Shown: positions 42,085 to 50,818, numbered from the stretch's first letter. The stretch: 64,000 nt of DNA from JACCZH01 sp963729445 (GCA_963729445.1 CAVSNU010000005.1:558001-622000); one strand, 5' to 3'. The notes: a model not told the origin generated them from the sequence alone. Numbers and translations: made by a program.

Positions 42085-42119
42085 TTGCAAATCTTTGCAG
42101 TTACCACCACGCTTATAAT
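42085..42119. promoter_or_regulatory. Shared control region of cbiMNQO and the Fur-family gene
   Basis: TTGCAA (42085-42090) and TTGCAG (42095-42100) form a Fur-family-type repeat reminiscent of the TTGCAA pairs bound by nickel-responsive Nur. A TATAAT (42114-42119) for the rightward Fur-family gene follows. The site sits between the divergent genes, so the regulator may control both the importer and itself. Confidence 0.5.
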
Positions 42120-42153
42120 AGGGCACGTACCACAGGGAGTCAAAGGTTGAGGG

Positions 42154-42582
42154 ATGAGAATGTCGAACGACGTGCGAACGCTGCATGACGCGCTGCGCAA
42201 GGCGGGCCACCGCCTTACCCCGCAACGCACGCTGATCCTCAAAGTGTTGGTCGAGCGCGGTGGACACCTGACCGCCGAGGAGATCCATGAGCACGCGCAG
42301 CAGGATTACCCGTTTCTGAATCTTTCTACGGTGTACCGGACACTGGACGTCTTGCAAGACGTCGGCGTCGTCGTTGAGACCGACCTCGGGGGCGGCCGGC
42401 GGGAGTTCGAGCTGACCGGCGGCGGTCAGCACCACCATCTCGTTTGCGAGCGCTGCGGCCGCATTATCCAGATCGACGGCGAAGTGTTACAGCCCCTCCG
42501 TGACCTTTTAGCCGCCCAGCACGGATTCGAAGCGCGCCTGGATCACTTCGCGATTTTCGGAATCTGCCGCGAGTGCCAGTAG
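42154..42582 (+). CDS. Fur-family metal-responsive repressor
   Basis: 142 residues: winged helix (about 10-80, LTPQRTLILKVLVERGGHLTAEEI, STVYRTLDVL) and C-terminal dimer/metal domain (HHHLVCERCGRIIQ, ending CRECQ, a Cys4 structural zinc pair). Divergent from cbiMNQO, so it is probably the nickel or cobalt sensor (Nur-like) rather than an iron regulator. ATG 42154 or 42160. Confidence 0.9.
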   Translation: MRMSNDVRTLHDALRKAGHRLTPQRTLILKVLVERGGHLTAEEIHEHAQQDYPFLNLSTVYRTLDVLQDVGVVVETDLGGGRREFELTGGGQHHHLVCERCGRIIQIDGEVLQPLRDLLAAQHGFEARLDHFAIFGICRECQ

Positions 42583-42705
42583 CGATTTCAGAACCCGCCA
42601 CATCTACGGAGACGACACGTTGATAACGCGGACGCTGCTACGGCCGGGCAGTTGGGGCTGGGAATCTATTAGCCGGGCGCCAAGCGAATCCTCTATAGTA
42701 AGGAC

Positions 42706-42733
42706 TTGACGAAAGCGTAGGATGCCCTACACT
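42706..42733 (+). promoter_or_regulatory. Sigma-70-type promoter for the secreted-protein gene
   Basis: TTGACG (42706-42711), a 16-base spacer and TACACT (42728-42733). Confidence 0.5.
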
Positions 42734-42805
42734 GACATTACTCAGATGTAATGACTCTTCTCGCACACATGTGGTCGCCCATGCGAGAGGCCGAGCAAGT
42801 GGCGA

Positions 42806-42838
42806 AACCGGCTGAGGATTATCCTGGCCGGTTATTTT
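42806..42838 (+). promoter_or_regulatory. Leader hairpin with T-run (possible attenuator)
   Basis: AACCGGC (42806-42812) pairs with GCCGGTT (42827-42833); AGGA/TCCT pair inside around TTA; ATTTT follows. It looks like an intrinsic terminator inside the leader, about 120 bases before the start codon. Confidence 0.5.
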
Positions 42839-42921
42839 GGTGTGGTGCTACTGGCTGGCAATCATTGATAGGTGTGTTGCCGGGAAGGGGGATTCTGCCG
42901 TTCGCCACGTGTTTTGCATGG

Positions 42922-42941
42922 TTCGGAAGGTTTCTTCCGAA
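42922..42941 (+). promoter_or_regulatory. Second leader hairpin next to the ribosome site
   Basis: TTCGGAAG pairs perfectly with CTTCCGAA around a 4-base loop, ending 5 bases before the GGGGAG ribosome site, so it could affect translation. Confidence 0.45.
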
Positions 42942-42956
42942 AGTAGGGGAGTGTTC

Positions 42957-43829
42957 ATGCGTAAGCGGTTTAGCGTAGTTCTCACGGTAGTCATCGCGAT
43001 GATGCTGATGGCGCCAGGGGTGATGGCGGGCAAACGGACGACGACCGTTGTCGTCACTGCGAACGATCTTGAAACGTCAACTGACCGCACTGTGGCGGCA
43101 ACTCGCGATAACTGGTTTTTCTACAACGATGGGAACGACACTATTGATAATTCTTTGGGATCGTTCGTAACCGGCCCGTCGATAGCGCCTTCAGGCGCTG
43201 GCAGTGCGCAGATATCTGTTATCAATTTGGAGCGGCGCGCCCTGGCAACCTACCAGTTCAGGGGTACCCCGCTCGCTGAAATCACCACCCTTGCCTACAG
43301 CACCTACAATCCTGTTGCCGGAAATGGCGATGGAGTGCCGTCAAACCGTTCCGGCTATTTCAATTTCAATGTTGATTTTGACGGGGACGATGACTGGCAG
43401 CGCCGTCTGGTGTATGTGCCGAGTGTGAACGGCACAGTGCTACAGGATACCTGGCAAGAGTGGGACATGATCTCGGGCGGAGCGGCGAAGTGGCTTCACT
43501 CTGGTACAACCTGGCCTGGTACAAGTGAGTCGGGTTCCACGCCGAAAACGTGGAGTCAGATCCTATCTCTTTATCCAGGTGTGAGAATCCGCGTCACAGA
43601 TTCCTGGCTGGGAATCAAAGTCGGCAACCCGGACCAAAACGGTTACACCGAAAACATCGACGCGTTCAAGTTCGGTACTGCTGCTGGGACGACTACATTT
43701 GATTTCGAGCCGCTGATCGGTCCACCGACGAGCAAAGACGATTGCAAGAACGGCGGCTGGGAAGCGTTCAACAACCCATCCTTCAAGAACCAGGGTCAGT
43801 GCATCAAATTTGTGAACACCGGCAAGTAA
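42957..43829 (+). CDS. Secreted protein with Cys-pair C-terminal tail
   Basis: 290 residues. Signal peptide MRKRFSVVLTVVIAMMLMAP with cleavage near GVMAG. The mature part is beta-rich, Asn/Asp/Gly/Trp-rich and unlike the neighbouring proteins in composition. It ends with KDDCKNGGWEAFNNPSFKNQ followed by GQC, a short C-terminal module with two Cys seen in many secreted proteins of Actinobacteria and Chloroflexi, of unknown role. ATG 42957 (GGGGAG 6 bases upstream) is chosen over the open frame from 42837. Function unknown; probably extracellular. Confidence 0.8.
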   Translation: MRKRFSVVLTVVIAMMLMAPGVMAGKRTTTVVVTANDLETSTDRTVAATRDNWFFYNDGNDTIDNSLGSFVTGPSIAPSGAGSAQISVINLERRALATYQFRGTPLAEITTLAYSTYNPVAGNGDGVPSNRSGYFNFNVDFDGDDDWQRRLVYVPSVNGTVLQDTWQEWDMISGGAAKWLHSGTTWPGTSESGSTPKTWSQILSLYPGVRIRVTDSWLGIKVGNPDQNGYTENIDAFKFGTAAGTTTFDFEPLIGPPTSKDDCKNGGWEAFNNPSFKNQGQCIKFVNTGK

Positions 43830-43850
43830 GTCCTTCGTTCTCGTTCACGC

Positions 43851-43878
43851 AACAGGCTCCGCGAAAGCGGAGCCTGTT
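43851..43878. terminator. Hairpin after the secreted-protein gene
   Basis: Perfect 12-bp stem (AACAGGCTCCGC) with a GAAA tetraloop, 21 bases after the stop. It lies between convergent genes, so it may serve both. Confidence 0.75.
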
Positions 43879-43899
43879 CTGGTGCGCGAAAGAGAAACC

Positions 43900-44358
43900 C
43901 TACGCGACCTCGATGATGACCTCGATCTCGACGGTGATCTGGTTGGGGAGGGAGCCCATCCCGACGGCGGAGCGGGCGTGGCGGCCGGCGTCGCCGAAGA
44001 CCTCGACGAAGAGGTCGGAGCAGCCGTTGATGACGGCAGGTTGCTGGCCGAAGTCGGGCGCGCCGTTGACCATGCCGAGCACCTTGACGACCTGCTTCAC
44101 CTTGTCCAGGCTGCCGAGCTCCTGCTTCATGACGGCCATGAGAGTCAGTCCAACCGAGCGAGCGTGCTTGTAGGCGGTCTCTACATCGACGTCAGCCCCG
44201 ACCTTGCCGGTCGTCGGCGAGCCGTCCTCGCTGAACGGGCCCTTGCCCGACAGATAGAGCAGGTTGCCGGTGCGCACGGCGTGAACGTAGTTCCCCGCAG
44301 GCGGCGGCACCTGCGGCAGGCTGATGCCGAGTTCTTGCAGTTTGGCCTCGTGGCTCAT
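43900..44358 (-). CDS. RidA-family protein (YjgF-like)
   Basis: 152 residues of the longer RidA-like branch (YABJ/YoaB-type): LPQVPPPAGNYVHAVRTGNLLYLSGKG in register, then GKVGADVDVETAY and a C-terminal IEVIIEV strand. The family's catalytic-pocket Arg is not obvious, and an ARSAVG motif is present instead, so enamine deaminase activity is uncertain. Single gene. Confidence 0.88.
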   Translation of the reverse strand: MSHEAKLQELGISLPQVPPPAGNYVHAVRTGNLLYLSGKGPFSEDGSPTTGKVGADVDVETAYKHARSVGLTLMAVMKQELGSLDKVKQVVKVLGMVNGAPDFGQQPAVINGCSDLFVEVFGDAGRHARSAVGMGSLPNQITVEIEVIIEVA

Positions 44359-44497
44359 GTGGGAGGTCCCCTTCCAGGCTTGCGCCTTCTTCGACGTGTC
44401 GTTCGCGGATCATCATAGTATGAAACGCCTGTGCCCGGGGGACGGGATAGACTGGCTGATGAGGGCGTGACGAGATTTAACACGGGAGGCGCGATAC

Positions 44498-44893
44498 ATG
44501 ACGGGGTTTGACGAGTCCGTGCTGGCAGCGGCGGAGCAGGAGCGAGAGATCGAGCTAACCACCTTCGGCCGGGTGACGACGAGGCCGACCAGCGTCGTCA
44601 TCTGGATTACGCCCCTGGACGGCAAGCTCTACATCCGTTCCGGCAGAGGGATGGGGCGCGACTGGACGCAGAATCTCGCCGCGCATGGCAAGGCTGTCCT
44701 GAACATGGCCGGTATGGGCGTTCCAGTCATGGCCCGGCATGTGACCGATCTACTGGAGGCCAAAGCCGTTACCCGGGCATGCGCGAAAAAATACGGGATT
44801 GACATTGCCACCGCGCCTGATGACACCCCAACGCCGGCCGAAACGGCGACGTTTGAGGTGATGCCGGTGGGTGACTGGTCCTCCGCGTCATGA
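44498..44893 (+). CDS. Deazaflavin-type nitroreductase/PNPOx-like protein
   Basis: 131-residue split-barrel flavin or F420-binding protein of the DUF385/pyridoxamine-oxidase-like group (IELTTFGRVTTRPTSVVIWI, GMGRDWTQNLAAH). Small members reduce nitro or quinone groups or only bind the cofactor. ATG with GGGAGGC upstream. The next gene on the other strand is also F420-type. Confidence 0.8.
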   Translation: MTGFDESVLAAAEQEREIELTTFGRVTTRPTSVVIWITPLDGKLYIRSGRGMGRDWTQNLAAHGKAVLNMAGMGVPVMARHVTDLLEAKAVTRACAKKYGIDIATAPDDTPTPAETATFEVMPVGDWSSAS

Positions 44894-44953
44894 CACAGAT
44901 ACGGTAGCGGCTGGCTCGCAACGGCTTCATACCCCCACCGTCATAGCAAGAGT

Positions 44954-45847
44954 TCAGTCTCGAGCAAGATGCCCTGCTAGCTGCTCAATCACCTCACGAT
45001 GAGCCTCGCGCGCCCCGAAAACGATCTCCTGGGCGCCGGCTTCATGGTAGCGGTCGATCACATGCAGCGCCCGGTCCAGGGATGAGAGGGGGTCAATGGG
45101 GGCGTAAAAGAGACCGACCGTGCGGCTGATCTCGGCCGGGTCACGATCGATCTCGGCGCAGAAGCGGTCGAGCTCGTCGAACCGCTCGCGCACGAAGTTG
45201 GGACTGCCGGCGACGTTGAAGGCGTCCGCGTGGCGGGCTGTGAGCCGCAGCATGGCGGGTTTGGCAGCGCCGATCATCAACGGCATCCGGCCCCGGATCG
45301 GTTTGGGCAGGAAGGGTGCCTGATCCAGGCGATAGTGCTTGCCTTGATAACTGGCGTGCTCGTGCGCTTCAAGCTCGCGCAGCATCTCGATTGTCTCGCG
45401 CACCATCTCAACCCGTTCGCGGGGTGCTGGATAGGGGATGCCGAAGGCGCGATGCTCGCGCTCGGTATAACCCGCGCCGATGCCGAGGATGAAGCGACCG
45501 TGGGTGATCTGGTCAATGGTGATGGCTTGCTTGAGCAGCAGAGCTGGGTGACGGAAGGTGACCGGCGAGACCAGCGTACCGATGGTTGCTCGTTTGGTGA
45601 CACTGGCGACTGCGCCCAACAGCGTCCAGGCTTCCAGCATCGGCGTGGCGGGTGGCGGCGTGTCAGGGTTGGCCGGTTGGGTGGTGCCGCTGCTGGTGTC
45701 GTAGCGTTCGCTGAGGATGTGGTCCGTCATCCAGAGTGAGTCGAACCCCAACCCCTCTGCCCACTTCCAGAAAGGTGTCAACGCCGGCCACGGCCAGCTT
45801 GAGCCGGTGGCCAGCCCGACCCGCATCCCATTCTCCCCGATCGGCAT
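44954..45847 (-). CDS. LLM-class F420-type oxidoreductase
   Basis: 297-residue luciferase-like TIM barrel (WAEGLGFDSLWMTDH, ERVEMVRETIEMLR, GRFILGIGAGYTEREHRAFG). It contains an unusual Pro/Thr-rich insertion (about 55-70) after the first helix. ATG 45847 has AGAGGAG 7 bases before it; the open frame to 45943 is leader. Substrate unknown. Confidence 0.88.
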   Translation of the reverse strand: MPIGENGMRVGLATGSSWPWPALTPFWKWAEGLGFDSLWMTDHILSERYDTSSGTTQPANPDTPPPATPMLEAWTLLGAVASVTKRATIGTLVSPVTFRHPALLLKQAITIDQITHGRFILGIGAGYTEREHRAFGIPYPAPRERVEMVRETIEMLRELEAHEHASYQGKHYRLDQAPFLPKPIRGRMPLMIGAAKPAMLRLTARHADAFNVAGSPNFVRERFDELDRFCAEIDRDPAEISRTVGLFYAPIDPLSSLDRALHVIDRYHEAGAQEIVFGAREAHREVIEQLAGHLARD

Positions 45848-46183
45848 GCTGCGCTCCTCTATTCGTCGTTCCGTGCAACGTCGGGGCCATCGTAGAGGGC
45901 AACCGGTTGAACGGCAACTATTGGCCGGCCTGGCGTGGCCCATCGTCCGTCATACTCGCTCATGGCACTGGCCCGGTCATCGGGATGGTCGTCGTGGGTG
46001 GCGGATCTGGAGAACAGGGCCGGGAGCTCGCGCTGGAACTGGCGGGCAGGCAAGCGGATCGCATTCAGGAGGCGCTCGCCGGCTGATCGGTCACCGGTCC
46101 CAGTTCCGTGACGAGCAGCCAGCGGCTATGATGCCTGCACACCGGTTGCTCGTGTGAGAGACGAAGCTGGAACCTGAGGCGCA
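45848..46183. other. Intergenic stretch, no gene recognised
   Basis: About 335 bases between divergent genes. Reading frames on both strands (up to about 64-116 codons) are not convincingly protein-like and lack ribosome sites. It presumably carries promoters for the LLM gene and the SARP-type regulator. Confidence 0.4.
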
Positions 46184-49100
46184 ATGCTGCACATCTCTGT
46201 TCTTGGAGAGTTCCGCGTCCGGGTCGACGACCGCGACATTTTGCCGAAGGACTGGAAACGGCGCAAGGCGGCCGCGATCCTCAAGATCCTGGCGCTCGCG
46301 CCGGGGTATCGCCTGCACCGTGAACAGATGCTGGAGCTGCTGTGGCCGGAGCTTGACCCTGACCAGGCGGCGAATAGCCTGTACCAGGCGTTGCATGCCG
46401 CGCGCCGGACGCTTGACCCTCGGCCGGGGAACGCCGAGCGGTTCCTGATGCTGCGCGACCAGGTCGTTCAGCTCAACCCGAACATCTCGCTCTGGGTTGA
46501 TGCCATGGCGTTTGAGAAAGCGGTTATCGAGGCGCACCGGCAGCGCGACGAGCGAACCTACCAACGCGCATTGGATCTCTACACCGGCGATCTCCTGCCG
46601 GACGATCGTTACGAGCCCTGGGCGAACGACCGGCGAGAATCACTGCGAGAGGCGTACGTCTCACTGGTGCTGGAGTTGGCCGGTAGCGAGGGAGAGACGA
46701 ACGACCACTCCGCCACAGTTGCAGCGTTGCGGCGCATCCTGAGCGCCGACCCGCTCCACGAGCCGGCGCATCGCGCACTCATGCGACTCTACGCGCGCTC
46801 CGGTCAGCGCCAACAGGCCATACGGCAATTCGAGATGTTGCGTGAGACGCTTGCGGACGAACTCGATGTTGAGCCCGATCCCGAGAGCGAGCGTCTCTTT
46901 GAGCAGATTCGCGCTGGAGAAATGTCGGGGCGGTCGACTCAGACCACGCTCGAGGATGGCGCTCACCATCAAAGGCCGCGGCACAACTTGCCTGCGCCGG
47001 TCAGTAGCTTTATCGGGCGCGAGTGGGAGAAAGGCGAGATACGTCGGCTGGTGGATCGGTCCCGGCTGTTAACGCTGACGGGTCCCGGCGGTTGCGGTAA
47101 ATCCCGCCTGGCGGTCGAGGTTGCGGCCGACATGCTGGATGAGTATCCGGATGGGGTGTGGCTGGTCGAGCTCGCCTCGCTCACCGATCCAGCCCTCGTG
47201 CCGCAAGAGATTGCCGCGGCGCTCGATCTGCGCGAGATGCCCGGCCAATCGTTAACGGACACGTTGACAAGCTGGTTGAAGCCGCGCCGGGTACTCCTGG
47301 TGCTGGACAACTGCGAGCATCTCATTGATGCCTGCGCACATCTGGTTGAGCTTCTCTTGCGCGCCGTGTCGAGCCTGCACGTTCTCGCCACGAGCCGCGA
47401 GCCACTGCGCATAGCAGGCGAGACGACCTGGCTCGTACCCTCGCTCTCGCTCCCTGACCCTGGCGATCGCGCCGACGTGGATACATTGCTCGAGTACGAA
47501 GCCGTGCAGCTCTTCGTGGACCGTGCCGGTCACATCGCGCCAGGTTTCGCGCTGACCCCGGAAAACGCCGCGGCGGTCGCACAGCTCTGCTACCGGCTTG
47601 ATGGGATTCCACTCGCTATCGAGCTGGCCGCCGCGAGGGTCCGCACCCTGAACGTCGGGCAGATCGTCGAGCGGTTGAGCGACCGCTTTCAGCTGCTGCG
47701 CGGCGGTAGCCGCTCGGCTCTCTCCCGCCAGCAAACATTGCAAGCAGCGCTCGACTGGAGCTACGAGCTGCTCAGCGAACCTGAGCGCGTGCTCTTTGCC
47801 CGGTTAGCCGTGTTCTCCGGCGGCTTCGATCTAGAGGCGACCGAGCGCGTGTGTGGCGTTGCACCCCTCGAAGCCACCAGCATTATTGCCGATCTTTTGA
47901 TGCAGCTCGTAGACCGGTCTCTGGTTGTGGTGAGCGTGGCAGATGGCTCGATTCGGTATGCGTTACTCGAGACCATGCGGGCATACGGTCGTGAGCGGCT
48001 TGCCGAGCGCGGCGAGCTGGACAGCCTGCGTCGAGCATATGCCGAGCATTACAGCGCTCTGGCAACGCAGGCTGATCGGCAGATCCGTGGCTCTGGATCG
48101 CGTCAGGGGATCAAACGGTTAGACGACGAGCACGAGAATCTCAGGGCGGCGCTCGAGTGGTGCCACGAGCAGGCACAATCCGGCGCACCAGAAGCGGGTC
48201 TCACGCTGGCAGGCACACTCTACTGGTTCTGGCATCTGGGAGGCCATTTCTCGGAAGGACGTGGCTGGCTGGCGCGCATGCTTGCCGAGCGCTCTGGCGA
48301 TCGGACGCGCGGCTCTGCCATGGCTCTCACTGGCGCAGGGGTGCTCTCATTGGGAGTCGGCGAGTATGGCGAAGGCCGGAGGCTGCTGAACGAGGGCATC
48401 GACATCTGGCGGGAGCTTGATGAGCCTCCTGGCCTGGCAGGGGCGTTGGTTTGGGCGGGTCACGCTGAGTTGTTTCACGGGAGGGTGACGGAGGCGAGAG
48501 CCCGTCACCGCGAGGCACTGGTGATCTTCGCCGAGCTGAACGACCGCTGGGGCACGGCTCTATCCACCCACGGCCTTGGACTTGATGCTGTCGAGGCGGA
48601 TGAGCACGCCCTGGGACGCAGCCTGTTTGACGGTTGTCTTGCGATCTTTCGCGAGTTGCAGGATGACTGGGGCACGGCCATTACACTGCAACACATGGCC
48701 AATCTCACCTACCGGATAGGTGACTTCGCGGCCGCTCGCCAGCAAGTGGCCGAGGTCATTACACTCGAGCAACACATTGGGGACACGTGGCTGGAGCTGC
48801 AGTCCCAGAGTTTGCTGGGGGAAATCGCCCGTGCTGACAGGGATTATGAAACCGCCGCTCTCGCCGTCGAGAAGGGCCTGGCGATTGCCGAGGATCTGCT
48901 CCATTTCGTGGGAATTGCCTGGATCTCTCGCAACGCTGGTTTCGTGGCGCTCGCTCAAGGAGACATCGTCGAAGCACGGTCCCGTTTTCGGGAAGGTCTG
49001 GCCCTGTTCCAGCTACGCGATTATCCACTCGGGATCGCCTGTTGTCTGGTTGGATTCGCGGGCGTGGCCGCGGCGGACAATCGCTTCGCGTGGCGGCCCG

Positions 49101-49210
49101 CTTGTTGGGCGCGGTCGACGGCGTGCTGGAGGAGATCCAGCTCTCGCTCGCGCCGGCAGACCGGGCTGAATCCGAGCGGTTACTGCCGCCACCCGGGCAA
49201 CGCTGACTGA
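46184..49210 (+). CDS. AfsR/SARP-type regulator (BTAD + NB-ARC + TPR)
   Basis: Large cytoplasmic transcriptional regulator, 1008 residues as read. A winged-helix DNA-binding region with BTAD domain (about 1-250, ISVLGEFRVRVDD) is followed by an NB-ARC/STAND ATPase with P-loop GPGGCGKSRLA near residue 300 and a kinase-2-like LLVLDNCEH. A long TPR-like region comes after. SARPs bind direct repeats spaced 11 bp; such repeats occur just downstream. The 3' end looks frame-shifted twice (near 49090 and 49187); in the other frames it continues to a TGA at 49290-49292. Confidence 0.87.
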   Translation: MLHISVLGEFRVRVDDRDILPKDWKRRKAAAILKILALAPGYRLHREQMLELLWPELDPDQAANSLYQALHAARRTLDPRPGNAERFLMLRDQVVQLNPNISLWVDAMAFEKAVIEAHRQRDERTYQRALDLYTGDLLPDDRYEPWANDRRESLREAYVSLVLELAGSEGETNDHSATVAALRRILSADPLHEPAHRALMRLYARSGQRQQAIRQFEMLRETLADELDVEPDPESERLFEQIRAGEMSGRSTQTTLEDGAHHQRPRHNLPAPVSSFIGREWEKGEIRRLVDRSRLLTLTGPGGCGKSRLAVEVAADMLDEYPDGVWLVELASLTDPALVPQEIAAALDLREMPGQSLTDTLTSWLKPRRVLLVLDNCEHLIDACAHLVELLLRAVSSLHVLATSREPLRIAGETTWLVPSLSLPDPGDRADVDTLLEYEAVQLFVDRAGHIAPGFALTPENAAAVAQLCYRLDGIPLAIELAAARVRTLNVGQIVERLSDRFQLLRGGSRSALSRQQTLQAALDWSYELLSEPERVLFARLAVFSGGFDLEATERVCGVAPLEATSIIADLLMQLVDRSLVVVSVADGSIRYALLETMRAYGRERLAERGELDSLRRAYAEHYSALATQADRQIRGSGSRQGIKRLDDEHENLRAALEWCHEQAQSGAPEAGLTLAGTLYWFWHLGGHFSEGRGWLARMLAERSGDRTRGSAMALTGAGVLSLGVGEYGEGRRLLNEGIDIWRELDEPPGLAGALVWAGHAELFHGRVTEARARHREALVIFAELNDRWGTALSTHGLGLDAVEADEHALGRSLFDGCLAIFRELQDDWGTAITLQHMANLTYRIGDFAAARQQVAEVITLEQHIGDTWLELQSQSLLGEIARADRDYETAALAVEKGLAIAEDLLHFVGIAWISRNAGFVALAQGDIVEARSRFREGLALFQLRDYPLGIACCLVGFAGVAAADNRFAWRPACWARSTACWRRSSSRSRRQTGLNPSGYCRHPGNAD

Positions 49211-49308
49211 TGAGGCGTTTGAGCGGGAGTGGTCAGCAGGGCGCGTGCTCTCCCTCCAGGAGGTTGTCGCCGAGGTGGACCAGCTCATCTGACATGGGAT
49301 TGTTTCCG

Positions 49309-49364
49309 TGTAAGACGAATGTAAGACATGGTCAAAGGTCGCTGTAAGACGGCCTCTGTATGGT
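49309..49364 (+). promoter_or_regulatory. SARP-type direct repeats and -10 element
   Basis: TGTAAGAC occurs at 49309-49316, 49320-49327 and 49343-49350. The first two are 11 bases apart (SARP phasing) and the third is 23 from the second. The third repeat is followed by exactly 8 bases and TATGGT (49359-49364), the arrangement reported for SARP-dependent promoters. The FAD-oxidase gene starts 53 bases later. Confidence 0.6.
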
Positions 49365-49416
49365 GCCAGTGTGTAGTCAACGGTGACACACGCTGGATCA
49401 ACCAGAGAGGAGACCA

Positions 49417-50805
49417 ATGATGGTCTTGATCGAAGAGCGCTACGCTGCGTCGGTTCTTGGGGAAGCAACACTACAGGACTTCAGGAATAGTTTGCACGGC
49501 CAGCTCGTCCTCCGAGAGGATGCTGAGTACGACGAGGTCCGCAAAGTCTTCAACGCCATGATCGATCGCCGTCCCACGCTCATCGCGCGTTGTGCCGATA
49601 CGCATGATGTCGTCGAATCCGTCCTCTTCGCTCGCACGCACAACCTGCTCGTTGCGGTACGCGGTGGCGGCCACAGTGTCGCGGGTCATAGCGTCTCCGA
49701 TGGTGGCCTGCTGATCGATCTCTCGCTGATGAAACGTGTCGATGTAGACCCTGTGACGCGCGTCGCGAAGGCGCAGCCGGGAGTCAGGCTCGGCGAGTAC
49801 ATCGCCGAGACCGAGAAGTGGGGACTGGTGACGCCAACCGGCACGGCCTCCGACACCGGTCTGGCAGGTCTGACGCTCGGCGGCGGCTACGGCTGGCTGA
49901 GTGGTAAGTACGGGATGACCGTGGACAATCTTGTGGGGGCCGAGGTGGTCACCGCGGACGGGCGCGTGGTGCGTGCCAGCGAGGATGAGAATCCGGATCT
50001 CTTCTGGGCGTTGCGCGGCGGGAGCGGAAACTTCGGCATCGTGACGTCCTTCGAGCTCAAGCTGCATCTGGTCACCGAGGTGCTCGGTGGAATGCTGTTG
50101 TATCCGTTTGAACGGGCTCGAGACGTCCTGCGTTTCTACCGTGAGGTGGCAGGTTCAGCCCCAGACGAGCTCACCATCTACTCCGGGATCATGACGCTCC
50201 CTGATGGAAATCAGGCGGTGGCCATCGTGCTCTGTTACACAGGTTCAATGCTGGAAGGTGAGCGGGTCGTCGCGCCCATCCGGGAGTTTGGACCACCGAT
50301 CGTCGACATGATCCGGCGGATGAAGTACTCCGAGATGAACTTGCTGCTTGATGAGGCCATGCCGTCGGGCATGCAGTCCTACTGGAAGTGGCACGGCATC
50401 CGCGAGCTGTCCGACGAGGCTATCGATGTCATTATCGATTACGCGAAGGAAATCCCCTCGCCGTTCTCGGTCATTCTGATTGACCAGCTGCACGGAGCTG
50501 CTGCCCGCGTCGAGCCGGCGGCAACCGCGTTCGCCCATCGCGACGCGCCACACGGCCTGGTCATCGGCTCCGTGTGGGTCGACCCTTCCGAGGGCGACCG
50601 CAACATTGCGTGGACGCGTGCATTTGCTGAGGCCACCAAATCCTTCGCAACCGGCGGCGTCTATGTCAACGGTGATTCGGCGCACAAGCCGCAGGCGGCG
50701 TACGGCGTCAACTACGAGCGCCTGACGGAGATCAAGAGCATCTACGATCCGACGAACTTCTTCCGGCACAACCAGAACATCAAGCCGGCCACGAGCGGCG
50801 CATAG
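49417..50805 (+). CDS. FAD-linked oxidase, BBE family
   Basis: 462-residue flavoprotein of the PCMH/VAO superfamily with C-terminal BBE segment. RGGGHSVAGHS (about 84-94) contains the His for covalent FAD; the fold continues with GLTLGGGYGWLSGKYG and ends VNYERLTEIKSIYDPTNFF. Such enzymes oxidise alcohols, sugars or secondary metabolites. Located directly after the SARP-type regulator, whose repeats sit in its promoter; SARPs typically control secondary metabolism. ATG with GAGAGGAGA upstream. Confidence 0.9.
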   Translation: MMVLIEERYAASVLGEATLQDFRNSLHGQLVLREDAEYDEVRKVFNAMIDRRPTLIARCADTHDVVESVLFARTHNLLVAVRGGGHSVAGHSVSDGGLLIDLSLMKRVDVDPVTRVAKAQPGVRLGEYIAETEKWGLVTPTGTASDTGLAGLTLGGGYGWLSGKYGMTVDNLVGAEVVTADGRVVRASEDENPDLFWALRGGSGNFGIVTSFELKLHLVTEVLGGMLLYPFERARDVLRFYREVAGSAPDELTIYSGIMTLPDGNQAVAIVLCYTGSMLEGERVVAPIREFGPPIVDMIRRMKYSEMNLLLDEAMPSGMQSYWKWHGIRELSDEAIDVIIDYAKEIPSPFSVILIDQLHGAAARVEPAATAFAHRDAPHGLVIGSVWVDPSEGDRNIAWTRAFAEATKSFATGGVYVNGDSAHKPQAAYGVNYERLTEIKSIYDPTNFFRHNQNIKPATSGA

Positions 50806-50818
50806 AGCAACACCATTC

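Larger units (their letters stand above)
42583..42956. other. Long 5' leader region of the secreted-protein gene
   Basis: About 370 bases without a gene. It holds a promoter (42706-42733) and then a roughly 220-base untranslated leader with two clear hairpins. A further possible stem pairs TCGCC near 42778 with GGCGA near 42803. No known riboswitch class was recognised. Confidence 0.5.

Noticed and set aside
42740..42956. Known riboswitch (cobalamin, c-di-GMP or ydaO type) in the leader
   Set aside because: None of the characteristic conserved cores could be found; only generic hairpins are visible.
45736..46086. Plus-strand frame ending GGGSGEQGRELALELAG
   Set aside because: It begins inside the opposite-strand LLM gene, has no ribosome site, and matches no family I recognise.
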